Shown here: positions 36,001 to 46,700 of the stretch, in pieces
Numbering within the stretch: the stretch's first letter is position 1
Layout: every line of letters starts with the position of its first letter
Assembly: GCF_019969725.1 (NCBI RefSeq)
Contig: NZ_JAHXYW010000016.1
Location: 18,183-82,182, forward strand
From: Neobacillus bataviensis
GTDB lineage: Bacteria; Bacillota; Bacilli; Bacillales_B; DSM-18226
Length of the DNA stretch: 64,000 nt
Reading direction: 5' to 3'
Translations under genes and position numbers: made by a program
The notes under the pieces: generated by a model
Told to the model about the DNA's origin: nothing
The model's input: only the letters and a program-made list of their open reading frames with translations
Databases searched by the model: none

Positions 36001-37622
36001 GCTTTATAACCGCCATGCCCCATTTGCAAGACATGGGGTGGAACTTTAAAGAAGAACTTGTAAGAACCGTCCGCCAGAGGAGAACGGACGGAGGTATGCC
36101 GGAAACTACCTACTACCAATATGACGGGAAAGGGCAGCGGATCAGAAAAATCACTGAGAATCAGGCAGATGCAGGTGATATTCCAAGCAAAAAAGACGAG
36201 CGTATCTATATCGCCGGATATGAGCTCTACAAACAGCACAGCGGTACGGAAGCGGGATTGGTACACACTACCTTGAGTCTGATAGACAACGGGCATCGCT
36301 TTGTCATGATTGAGAAGGAAACTAAGCCTAATGTTATTACCTCCGACCAAACCGTACGCTATCTGCTGCACAATCATCTTGGTTCGGCTGCGCTGGAGCT
36401 GGATGAATCAGCACAGGTCATCAGCTACGAAGAATACCATCCGTACGGAACTACCGCCTACCAGGCTAAAAACTCAACCATCCAATGTGCCGCAAAGCGG
36501 TATCGGTATACAGGGATGGAGCGGGATGAAGAAAGCGGATTAGAATATCATAGCGCGAGGTATTATCTTCCTTGGTTAGGAAGATGGTGCAGTGCTGATC
36601 CCGCAGGGTTGAAAGATGGTCCATGCCTTTACGAATATGGGAATGGCAATCCAATCCGATATTGGGATTTGACGGGATTACAAGGTGAGGAGGCCGGAAA
36701 CTTTTCACAACACCGCACACCTGGTAGATCGGACGAATATGAACTGAGAATGGATATTGATGAACCCCTGCCTGTAGGCGAAAAGGGATTATCTACTTCA
36801 GAAGCAAGAACGCGAGCTTTGGATGTGAATAATAGACAGTTTTTGGATTCAATTACAAATCGAAACACCAAATATTTAGGTATCGATTCCCGAATCACAT
36901 CGTTACCAATTCGGGATCCGATGTCTGTTAATGATAATCCCTCAGCGTTGTTAACACGACGCTTTGGGGAAGTTAAGGAGCTCCGGGAGATCTTTAATGA
37001 AGCGGTCTCCAGTATTAAAAATCCAAATCAATACAAGCCGACGGGCCTGAAAAACAAAATCAATAAAGGCATGTGGGAAATTATTAAGACGGGAGATAGT
37101 CAGGCAGCAAAAGACGTTCGAGCGGCTTTAGAACGGTTAGGATTCAGGAATATTCCGGGGCGTGGATACGTTCTTCAACCATCCTCCCCAACGGCACGTA
37201 TTGCCGTGGAACCGGGACCTACTGTTTTACCTGGAAGGCCGGTACAGCAGCCTGACGCAAGAGACTCTGTTGTACCTGGAAGGCCGATACAGCAGCCGGA
37301 CACAGGAGATTCTGTTTTACCTGGAAGGCCGATACAGCAGCCTGACGCAAGAGACTCTGTTGTACCTGGAAGGCCGATACAGCAGCAGGACGCAAGAGAC
37401 TCTGTTTTACCTGGAAGACCGATTGAAGAGCATGATGCAAGAAATTCTATTGTCACAAGAGAGTCAACAACAACAACAACAACAACAACATCCTCAACTT
37501 CAAGTTCAAATAGAGCATTCTGGGGTACTGTTATTGTCGTTGGGGGAGTAGCAGCATTGGCTTTAGCTGTAGATATTTTATGTCCACCACTTGCTTTGCG
37601 TCATTTAGCTGGAAGTCCTTAA
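30078..37622 (+). CDS. Fused TcB-TcC component of a Tc (ABC) toxin
   Basis: A 2,514-aa protein, started at ATG 30078 (AGAGGTGAT upstream) rather than the open TTG at 30060. It has an N-terminal SpvB domain (residues about 25-330, with GGGAIKGIDEKFSVNAVNGTA in two parts), VCBS/FG-GAP-like repeats (DLNGDGKPEI, DMSGDGLTDIV) and TcdB middle domains (about 640-1000). RHS/YD repeats and the conserved Rhs core near 2093-2199 follow (HNHLGSAALELD, YRYTGMERDEESGLEYHSARYY, WCSADPAGLKDG). Known BC components form a cocoon that self-cleaves after this core and releases a variable toxin. Here B and C are one polypeptide. The last ~315 residues are the variable effector, with no family recognised. It is followed by the TcA gene. 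Confidence 0.92.
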   Translation: MKKENENSKSSQFLKTDGGKTKSNGIEVPSISLPKGGGAIKGIDEKFSVNAVNGTATFSIPLPFSQTRGGASPSLNLTYNSGGGNGIFGLGWTLSLPNIKRKTEKGLPQYLDNVDSDTFLFSEAEDLVPEFTKKEDGSFHIDMDGNYIIKEKDSPDGLFTIRFYRPRIEGLFARIERWSGKTSQEIKWRVITKENVTTLFGWSVASRISDPKDANKIFEWLPEFVFDDKGNCTHFIYKKEDGKGCNTSLLHNRNRVENGNITYTNLYLEKVLYGNKTPYKKLNDAYPNETDFLFQTVFDYGEYDSNPPYTKVKEWDFRTDAFSEYKAGFEIRTTRLCRRVLLFHYFAELPGGSALVKSLNLGYNSASKADFTFLTSITDNGYIKKPDGTYTHKHMPPLEFDYQQHDWNKDVKAISPDALIHAPAGLEDPLYQFVDLFNEGLSGILTEQGEGWFFKHNLRDGTFGPAKLVSPKPSFTGLGSQLQLMDLDADGSKQLVTMNSVPKGFFELSDTEQWQAFRTFENMPNINMEDPNVRMVDLNGDGKPEILISEDHVFTWYDSAGRKGFESSQKMCKPFDEETGPNLVFADPEQTVFLADMSGDGLTDIVRIRNGEVCYWPNLGYGRFGPKVWMDHAPVFDHPDAFNPSYLRLSDIDGSGTTDLIYLGKNKFTCWMNLSGNAFDPTPFEIDLFPEIHHDSNITVNDLLGNGVACIVWSSTLAKDAYSPMKYIDLMGGKKPHIMISYKNNLGKEVHLEYTPSTKFYIEDKLAGRPWVTKLHFPVHCISKTETIDKISGYRFVSSYRYRHGYYDHAEREFRGFGMAEQMDTEDFEQWAKSDASNIVDKNLHQEPVVTKRWFHTGAFVGRENLLNPFAHEYWYEEMARQGFDDVSNYEANLPDAQIIAAPGLSPALIDHLNAQEWREALRACKGQGLRSETFALDSPILGAKSDQIKKQLTPYSVATHNCIIELLQPKGQNKHAIFVVKEREAINYSYERNTEDPRITHTLNIKLDEYGNVLESATVVYPRIKADRSLPIETQEVQSKTLITYMHGSFTNDIDTPSSYRLRLPAEVKTYELKNVAKSKQFYSVNDFENVLAAAVEVDYHLTDHQPVQDTSQKRLIEHTRTLYRSSNAKDALPLYRLAELALPYESYQLAYTPALINDIFDVKVDESLMLEGKFTRLEGSDCWWIRTGTVQFIDIGEDEADAQNRFYVPVSYTDAYDAETKLKYDTNYLFIVETEDSLGNKTTVDLFNYRTLKPQRMKDPNHNIFEVIEDELGLVKAMAVYGKGNEADDLLGLYEFTSPTEDELVHDFFHSTASDVLVANGKELLNHATARFVYDFFAYRNLGKPAVVASIAREEHFKIINDSPVQISFEYSNGLGQVVMKKSQAEPGPAMQVVVHSDDSYTVSNIDTSKLSQKQLRWIGSGRTVFNNKGNAIKQYEPYFSVTHSYEDQKELVEIGVTPIMYYDAPGRLIRTKMPDGTLSRTEFDSWKQAVYDQNDTVLESTWYSKRINRLIDAELIAEGKDPEREKAAADKAARHAGSPNVLHLDTLGRPVLLIEHNKDLTTNDDEFYLTIVELDIEGNLRKLTDARGNVVMQYKYDMLGNKVYQQSIDAGKRWLLQNILGISLRSWDERNHEFQYFYDILHRPTHSKVIGGDGDQPLNHIFERIFYGEGEADPERNNLRGQVIRHYDTGGVVEMPEYDFKGQPKSTTRKLFNNYKAVTNWIDTNLVTDLESESFTFITEKDALGRITKQIAPDGSVITSTYNEAGLLNGTSVTHSGSTVASVYIKDIQYNEKGQRNEIIYGNDVIERFYYDKETFQMRRIETKRSNNDPLQDWNYTFDPVGNLTHIEDKNIPVVFFDNQKVTGVTTYTYDALYRLAEATGRENNTLLTFDSKDNWNDAPFKRQVHPGDPMAMRNYTQSYSYDAIGNILKMRHQASGNNWTRDYTYQASNNRLSSTVIGATTYSYSHHPRHGFITAMPHLQDMGWNFKEELVRTVRQRRTDGGMPETTYYQYDGKGQRIRKITENQADAGDIPSKKDERIYIAGYELYKQHSGTEAGLVHTTLSLIDNGHRFVMIEKETKPNVITSDQTVRYLLHNHLGSAALELDESAQVISYEEYHPYGTTAYQAKNSTIQCAAKRYRYTGMERDEESGLEYHSARYYLPWLGRWCSADPAGLKDGPCLYEYGNGNPIRYWDLTGLQGEEAGNFSQHRTPGRSDEYELRMDIDEPLPVGEKGLSTSEARTRALDVNNRQFLDSITNRNTKYLGIDSRITSLPIRDPMSVNDNPSALLTRRFGEVKELREIFNEAVSSIKNPNQYKPTGLKNKINKGMWEIIKTGDSQAAKDVRAALERLGFRNIPGRGYVLQPSSPTARIAVEPGPTVLPGRPVQQPDARDSVVPGRPIQQPDTGDSVLPGRPIQQPDARDSVVPGRPIQQQDARDSVLPGRPIEEHDARNSIVTRESTTTTTTTTSSTSSSNRAFWGTVIVVGGVAALALAVDILCPPLALRHLAGSP
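37224..37448 (+). repeat. Five 45-bp in-frame tandem repeats in the toxin tail
   Basis: Units start at 37224, 37269, 37314, 37359 and 37404. They encode VLPGRPVQQPDARDS-like 15-mers in which VL and VV alternate, suggesting a 90-bp higher-order unit. The last copy is the most diverged. Confidence 0.95.
37467..37490 (+). repeat. ACA trinucleotide run coding for eight threonines
   Basis: Eight consecutive ACA codons, followed by a Ser-rich stretch and then a hydrophobic helix (GTVIVVGGVAALALAV) at the protein C-terminus. Slippage here would change only Thr number. Confidence 0.95.
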
Positions 37623-37723
37623 CATTGAGATTCTAAATAGATTTAGAGAATTGTAGAAGTAGGACTATTGCAGCTGGGTCGAAGGCTGTTGTCAAAATTT
37701 TAATCTACAAAAGGGAGGGTCTC

Positions 37724-40700
37724 ATGAATAAATTGAATTTTAAATTAGACAAGATTACAAAGACGGATATCTCTAATCTTCATGCAGCATTAATTAAACT
37801 GAAGTTGCCTATTGCCGCTAATGAAATGGACGAAAAGCTTATAGGTGACACAACGGTGAAAGCATTTAAAGAACTGCAAAAGCAGCATGGTCTTCCCCCA
37901 ACGGGAAAGCTGACGGAAGAAACGCTAGGTGTAGTAAACCGGGAGCTGTTTGATAGATTTCATGCTTCAAGTAAAACAAGAGCTGCCAGGCTCCATCGAC
38001 TGCTGGCAAACCTTGGTCTTTCCGTCACGACAGAGGAGAAGAATCGCCGGATCGTGGGAGAGTCCACTCGCCAGGCGATCAAAAAATTCCAGGAGCAGGC
38101 AGGACTAGCGCAAGATGGCAAAATCACCGAGGACATTCTGGATAAAATGCAGCAAGAGGAAATCAAGAGGAGGTATTCTTCCAAAACTCAAATCAGCAAG
38201 CTCCAATATATGATTCAGCGGTCGCTCAAAATTGCCAGTCTGCCTGACATCATCGCCCAAACAGAATTAAAAGAAAAAAACATCGGCGCCACCACAACGC
38301 AAGCAATTAAGTCGCTGCAAACCAAATATAATCTTCCACAAACCGGCCAATTGGATAAAGCAACGCTCGATCGAATTCAAAGCATTGCCGCGAGCCGGGG
38401 AGTGCGTAAGCCACAAATGGGCAAGCCTCAAGCAACGGAGCTGGCGATGATCAAGGGAAAACTTCGCCTCAATAAGGTGTCTCCTCAAGTGGCGAATTTG
38501 CAGCGGGCTCTGGCCCATTTGGGCTATTCGATTTCGCAAGAGGAATACAAGGCTAAAAAGTTCGGCAAAACAACGCGTGAAGCAGTGCTGGCCTATCAGC
38601 AGAAAGAAGTGCTGCCTGAAACCGGCCAGGTGGAAACACTAACCTTAAGAAGTCTGAACACCACTATCTTAACCGTTAATCCTGATGCCGCACTTGCGTC
38701 GACGATGCTATACAAGGTTTGCGGCACCGTGCGGGATGAGCTGATGCAGCCGAAAAGCAACATGACCATCAAGGTGTATGAAAAACTATTAGAAGGAGAA
38801 AGCGCTGCTCCATTAGCCGTTAAGAAAAACTTTTTGAACGGATTTTTTGATGTCGCCTATCCACCGCCGATTGACAGCAAAACAGGGAAGGTCAAAGAAC
38901 CATTACATCTCGTCGTCAAGCTTTTTAATGAGGTTAACCAACAGGTCGGTCAGCCGCAATTCCTCTACCAGGTGTCGCAAACCCAATGGGTCAACTTTAA
39001 CATGGGGGGACTATACAAAGGGGAGCCGGAATATACGGAGATCTTAAAGGTACTTCTTCTAAAACTGGGCACCAAAAAGGTCACGGATCTTTCAGAAACC
39101 CCCGTTAATCCTCAGGTTACACAGTTGGGTAAAGAAACCGGTCTTCCTACAGATTATATAATGCGGATGATTCTATCTCAGCTGATTTCGGCCAGTACCA
39201 AAAATTCGGTGCTGACTCCCGAGGTATTCTACAGCTTCATCAGGCAGCAGGTCCCATCGACCTTGCCGGATGATTTGCTGAGAGCCACAAACGATTGGAA
39301 ATCAATTACTGTATTAACGGAATCGGCATTGACAGGGATTATTTTCAGCAGTGAGAGCCTATGGGAGCAAATGCTGAATAATGCGGTGCAGCAAAATTTG
39401 GTACCGGCGACACTAACAATGAGCAAGACGCAAATCATCCAGGAGTTTAGAAACCTGAAGCAGCTATATACATTGGAAAAGCCGATTTTAATCGGAGATG
39501 GCAATCTGAAATCACTGCTTGCCGAGTCTGCTATTTCATTGGTGAACTATAATCTGGTTGCCGATCTTTTCATCAAACATAACGGATTCAATGAGAAGTT
39601 CTGGGCAGCCCTGCAAACTTCGGCAATTGGCGTTAACGTGGCAAAAGGCTTCGAAGTGATCGTTAACCTGGGTAATATTTCCAAGAATCATATCCCTACC
39701 GTACGGTTTCTCAAAAGCAAAATAGCTTCCCAACCGCTCATATACAAATCGCCAAGCTCATTTGCGAAGCTAGACCAACAAGCATGGATTAGCCTTATCA
39801 ACGCTAACGGTAAAAGTGTTCCAGCTGATATGCCCGGCGCAGATGCTGACAAGCGTGTAGCGGCCTATGCTGTGGTGCTGCAATCAAGAGCAGAAGCCCT
39901 GTTCCCGTCCGTCGCGCTTGTGGCTGCGGTGAAAAGGGGCGTAAAACATATTTTGCAAAAGCTTGATGCTGTTGCAGCGTTTATTGATAATCATCCCGAT
40001 TTTGATTTCAAGCGGCAGAACATCGACAAATATTTGCTCGATCATCCGGGGATCCTGCTTGACGCAAAAACCATTGAAGAAACAAAGCTGTTGCAGCGTG
40101 TGCATAAGCTGGTACCTGACGCTATAACCGGGAAAGCAGTGCTGGAAGAAGGCTTACATAGTTCTTCGCAAATCTATTTTACCGGCAAAAAAAGATTGAC
40201 GGATATGCTGGCTAAACAAGGAGTCGAAGCCAAGCAGGCTTCGGCACTTTATGAGCAATCCAAATTGAGGTACATGCAAATACTGGGATACCTGATGAAT
40301 TTCCGAAGCGATTTTCATGCAGGAAGCCCGCAAGCTATCTCTAAGCAGACCTACACGACGGAAGAGATCCAGGAAACTGTGGGCGATATTCCGGACTTGG
40401 AAACGCTCTTCGGCTCACAGGATTTCTGCCAGTGTGAGGATTGTCAATCGCTATATGGACCGGCGGCCTACCTGACCGATCTACTTCGCTTTCTCAAAGA
40501 GCATGATTCGCTCATTACGCGGGACGGCAGGGTCTTGACAGTCAAAGATATTCTGTTCGATCGGCGCCCGGATCTTGGAAATATTAAATTAAACAGCGGG
40601 AATACTGAAACTCCGATGCCTTATATTGATCTGGTATGCGAGATTTTGGAAAATTATATGGATCCGAAGCAAACGAGTTTTGCCTATCAAACAACAGGGG

Positions 40701-43700
40701 ATGCCAAAGAGAGCCGGGCATTTCCGCAATATATCCGTCCGGAGGCATACGATGCGCTTGCCGTGGCCGATTATCCGATGGATTCCACCTTCAACCTTTG
40801 GCAGGAAGAGGCTCGTATATTGCTAGATTACTTGAAAGTCCCACGTGTGCAGCTGATGGAAGCTTTCCTGGATCGGTCCAATTCATCCGTCGAAATGTCT
40901 ATTGCGGCCGAATATTTTGGCTTGTCATCCTATGAAGCCAAGATGATCACATTACGTGTGGATCCAAACCAGCCAGGGGCCATTGATGTCCTTCAGAAAT
41001 ACTGGGGTGAAAAAGGCAAGTGCTGGTCCCCAGCCACACCGGCATTCGAGGGTATTAATGTCACACTCCAAGAAGTGCCTATGAGTCTCTTATTAAAGCG
41101 ATTGAAGCTCAGTTACCTTGAGCTGCTGGAATTGCTGCAATTGAAATGGTTAGGCATTCCGCAGCAGAGCATGGCAGGAATTTGCGACCTCGCTATTCTT
41201 AGGGTCACACAATTGAATGCTGAACTATTTGATAGAATCCACCGGTTTATCCGGTTATGGAGAAAAACAGGCTGGAAGATGTGGGAACTCGACCTATTGA
41301 TCCGCAATGAAAAGATAGGCGCTAATGAATTAAATTCCGATACCCTGATCCATCTCAAGCAATTTAAACAACTGCAGGAAAAACTGGCATTGCCGGTGGA
41401 AATCCTGCTGACCTTTTACGGTAATATCAATGCGGAACAACGAGTCAAACCGGATCACCCTGACCAGAAGATTCCGCCTTTATATCATCGGATCTTTCTG
41501 AATAAAGCGATCATTAATCCAGAGGATAGTCATTTTAAATTGAATGGAACGCTTCCGGAGAGAATCGATCAATTGAAGTTGATCGACGAAACGCTAACGT
41601 TTGAAGCGAGCGGAGATTATACGCCTGTTCCTACCATTCTATCGGCACTCGCTATTAAACAATCAGATTTTGAAATACTGAGGGAGAAAACCGATAATCA
41701 TTTGTCTATGGCATCCCTTTCGGCTTTGCTGCGATACTCGTATCTGGCCAGAAGCCTGAAGCTTTCGGTGAAGGATCTCTGGCTGCTGATGAAAATGACC
41801 AATAAGCTGGATGCTGGTAATCATCCATTTTTGTCGGTTCAAACGACCCTTGATTTCATCAAAGACTTTGAAGCGGTAAAACGCTCCGGATTAACCCTGG
41901 TGGAACTTGACTACCTTTTAACCGACAATCTTGCCTCCGCTGCCGGATTAAGACAGGAGACAATGGTGAAGCTCATCACAAACTTGCACAACATCTTGGC
42001 CAGTCATGAGCAGACAAACGAGAGGCTGGGCTTGGATGAGATTAAGACTGAGCAAATTCTGACATTTAACACAGATGGATTGGAGGGGATGACGGATGAG
42101 CAGGTTCTCTCCGCGATCAAACCGCTGCAAGAGATTCTGAAGAGCACGGACTTGGCTGCAGAAGAAAGGGATTATATCATCCGGTATAACCCGACGGAGG
42201 GATATGAAAAAAAGGCATTAGCAGAACACATCACGAAGCTTCAGGAAGGCTTGAAGGATTTACTTGACCAAAAAAGCAAGGCCATTGTCGCACATATGGC
42301 CGCAGCGTTCGGTCTGAGCGATCACCAGGCCAAGTTTCTTCTGGAAACATTGGAGCTAAAGGATGTAAAGGAAACGCTTCTCAAGCATCTGACTGACAAG
42401 TCTCTGCCGCAGGAACAGCTTTTCCCTATCTACATTCTCATGCACAAGATCGCGATTCTCGTACTGCGCATGAAGATCGATAGCCAAGATCTGGTCTATG
42501 TTCAATCCAACCATTCGGCATTGGATGTACTGGATTTAGCCTCCTTGCCCATAAAGGAGAAGGCGTCTATACCCGAGTTCAAGCAATGGTTCAACCTGTT
42601 TCAACTGCTGGATTTCAAAGCCGTCTATCCCGAACCGGAGGAGGCCTCGCTGCTCCAAATATTGGATCAAGCCAGCGATACAAACACAACGGTGGCGGAT
42701 ATCCATCAAAGTTTAAACCAGATGATGCAATGGAACACTGATGACCTGGCCGAACTGCATGCTGCATGGCATCTAACGAAAGAAGATTACCGGACTTCAG
42801 AGGTCTTTGCCAGACTGCAGCGAAGCTTTGACCAGATGAAAATGACGGGTGTCAATTCAAAAACAATGCTTGTTTGGGCTGAACGGGATAAGGCATCCGC
42901 CCAGAAGCAAACGGCACGGCAAATTCGCCTGGCAGTGAAATCGAAGTATGAGCAGGAAGACTGGCTGGACAAAATAACGCCCCTTCAGGATATCCTGCGT
43001 GAAAAGAAGCGCCAGGCTTTAGTTGCATACCATTTGGAGAAATCCCAGCGGACTCAGACCCAGCGGATCACGCTGAACGGACTGGACATACCAAATCCTC
43101 TTTACTGGGACGATTCCAACGCCTTATTCAAATACTTCCTGATCGATGTCGAAATGAGTTCCTGCATGCTGACATCCCGGATCAAACAGGCGATCAGCTC
43201 TATACAGCTGTTTGTACAGCGTTGTTTTTTAAACTTGGAAAACAGATATGTGCAAGTCAGCCAGGACGAAAAAGAGGATGTCTCGTCGGAGAACGCCTGG
43301 TCTCAATGGAAATGGATGAAAAACTTCCGGATTTGGGAAGCGAACCGAAAAGTCTTTTTCTATCCTGAAAACTGGCTTGAACCGGAGTTGCGCGATGATA
43401 AATCGCCGTTTTTCGAGGAGCTGGAAAACGAGATCATGCAAAACGATATTACCCATGAACATGTGGAGGAGGCCTTCTTCAACTACCTGCACAAGGTCGA
43501 TGACGTCGCAAATTTGGAGGTCTGCGCCCTCTATCACGAAATGGAAGAATTGAACCCGCACGAATTGGGCTATGAAATCAACATCGTGCATGTTATTGCA
43601 AGAACTAAGTCCTTCCCTTCAGTTTACTACTACCGAAAATATGACATGAATTATGGGGCCTGGTCGGCATGGGAGAAAATTGAAACAGATATCACAGGAA

Positions 43701-46700
43701 ATCATATCGTGCCTGTGATTTATAATCGCAAGCTGCATTTATTCTGGCTCGTGTTCACGGAAAAACCGTCCAAAATCAGGAAAATCCCGCCTGCACAGCC
43801 TACCAGTGGACCGAAGGATGCGCCAGAGCCGCCAAAGATTCTGGAAGTCCAATTGGCCTGGAGCGTGAAGAGGGAGACAGGATGGACGGCGAAGAAGATC
43901 GCCAATCGCAAACTGATTCATCCGTGGGAGAGACCCTACTTTGCTTATAACGTGAAGCCATTTTACCAATCTTCTGCCAACGAACTGTGGCTGGATATCT
44001 ATCTGTCTACATCGAAAGAATTCAATAATCGGCAGTTTTATGACCCTTATCTGGATCAATTTGCCGAATTGACAGGCAACCGATTCCATGAGACGTATTT
44101 GCCCTGGCATTCCGCTTCGTTTGTCTTTGATGGGGATGTCAAGGAAGTGAAGCTTAAGCCATTGAACGGAAAGTATCATTTATCCGGTCCAGGCAGAAAC
44201 GTAAATGACGCAGTCGCAACCAATTCTTACGTATATGTAAATGAAAATTTTGGCGAAGATGGGGCCAACATCACCATGCTCCTGGATAATGAGGTAAGAG
44301 AGCGGCTAGCCTTGCCAAACGGCATGCATTATCACAATACCCGCTTGACCAATAACCGGCAGGAAGCGATCAATGACCATGAACTTCGGGTGCTGGAAAA
44401 TAATAAGACAACGACCTTGCTTACGGGTGCGCTCCCTCCATTCGAGCTGGTGATAACCCAGCAGGACGGGCAATTCAATACATTAATGAATGATCATCCT
44501 TTTGTCTACCAGGATAAAGAGCGGGCGTTTTTCATCAAGCCGGAATGGCAGCGAATCATAAACGACAAGGGCTCCACCTATATGAGTATGGAGTATAGGG
44601 CACTGCCGTTTTATCATCCTTATACAGCGCTGTTTATTCGTGAACTGAACCGGGGGGGTTTGGATGGGCTGCTCAAACGGAAAATTCAGACAGAACCAAA
44701 AGCCTTCCTGCCACGAGGCGTCAATCCATTTTCTTTCGATCGCTATCATCGTACTTCCGTTGTTGAGCCCGATGAAACGGTTCAATCTGAAATGGTCGAC
44801 TTTAGCTTTGGCGGCGCGTATGCGATATACAACTGGGAGATATTTTTCCATGCACCGATGATGATCGCCTGCAAGCTCAGCCAGAATCAGCGGTTCGAGG
44901 AAGCGATGCGATGGTTCCACTACATCTTTGACCCAACAAATATTGAATCCGAACCAAGTCCGCAGCGATATTGGGTGACAAAGCCGTTTTACCAGTATAA
45001 TGAAGCAGACTATCGGAAGCAGCGCATTGAACAGATTCTCTCACAGCTTGATATAGAAGAAAATAAAGGCCAACTGAAAGCCTGGAGGAACCATCCCTTC
45101 AAGCCTCATTTGATTGCCCGCTATCGTCCTGTTGCTTATCAACGCCATGTAGTAATGAAGTATCTGGATAACCTAATCGCATGGGGTGATCAGCTGTTTC
45201 GCCAAGATACCGTGGAATCAATTAATGAAGCTTCCTTGCTTTACATGCTTGCCTATGAACTGCTGGGGCCGCGTCCTGAACAAGTGCCGAACGTGAAGCA
45301 TCAGGATATGAGTTTCAATGAATTAGAGTCTGGCCTCGATGAACTCGGTAATGCCCGTTTCGATGTAATCATCGAAGATTACCTGCCTCCGTTGGATACG
45401 GTGCCGGCAATCGATAACTCCGAGACTTTGCCAGCCATCACGACGTTTTATTTCTGTATCCCAAACAACGACATGCTTCTTGGATATTGGGATACGGTAG
45501 AAGACCGCTTGTTCAAGATCCGCCACTGCATGAATATCGATGGTGCGGTCCGTCAGCTGCCGCTGTTCGAACCACCAATCGATCCGCCTGTGCTGGTGAA
45601 AGCTGCATCGGCAGGCATGGATTTGAGCAGTGTACTGGCAGATGTACGGGTCGCAACACCACATTACCGGTTCAGAGTGGTCGTACAGAAAGCCATCGAG
45701 TTTTGCAATGAAGTCCGAACACTGGGTGAGAAGCTGCTGTCTGCCCTAGAGAAAAAAGATGCCGAAGGCTTGGCACTTTTACGTTCCCAGCACGAGATAC
45801 AGTTGCTCGAAGCCGTGAAGGAGATCAAGCAAAAACAAGTGGATGAAGCGCTTGAAGCGTGGGGCAGTCTGAACAAGGCCTATGCAATGGCTCAAGAGAA
45901 AAAGAGCTATTATGACGATAAAGAATTTATGAATGTGCTTGAAACGATTTCGGCTGTCCTATTCGGGGGATCGATCTTCATCAGCGGTTTGTTAACCTAT
46001 AATGAACTGATGGCCAGTGTATTCCATCTGCTGCCAAGCTTTAATATTGGTATATCTGGATTTGGAGGGACACCTCATACAACTGTTCAGTGGGGATCAG
46101 AAAATATAGCCCGGTCCATGCAATCGGTCAATAGTGCGATCCAGCATGTGGGATCGCTGCTTTCCCAGAGCTCATCGTTAATTGGAACGATGGCCGGCTA
46201 TGAAAGACGGAAAGAGGAATGGGACTTCCAAGCCAGACTGGCAGGAATTGAAATGGAACAGTTGCAGTTCTCAATTAATGCCGCACAAATCCGAAAGGAG
46301 ATTGCGGAAAAAGAAGTAGAACATCACGACCAGCAAATTGAGAACGCGAAGACGACAGATGAGTACATGAGTTATAAGTACACCAATGAAAAATTGTACA
46401 GCTGGATGATTACGCAAATTTCAAGCGTTTATTTCCAAGCTTACCAGCTTGCTTTCGACATGGCCAAGAAGGCAGAGAAGTGCTATCAGTATGAGTTGGG
46501 TATCCAGGAGTCTTCATATATCCAATTCGGCTATTGGGACAGTCTGAAAAAAGGGCTGCTCGCAGGCGACAAACTGATGCATGATTTACGGCGTCTGGAA
46601 ACGGCTTATCTCGATGAAAACAAACGGGAACTGGAAATCACCAAGCATATATCGCTTGCACAAGTGGATCCGCTCAGTCTGGTAAAGCTCAAGGAAAATG

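Noticed and set aside
35418..36377. 319-aa frame antisense to the TcB-TcC gene
   Set aside because: It lies wholly within a well-supported coding region, has no recognisable domain, and reads as a shadow of the RHS-repeat codons.
37224..37448. CRISPR-like periodic repeats
   Set aside because: Contiguous in-frame coding repeats without spacers.
37175..37551. Frames on both strands across the 45-bp repeats
   Set aside because: 45 is a multiple of three, so every frame stays open. The sense frame continues from the toxin and is the real one.
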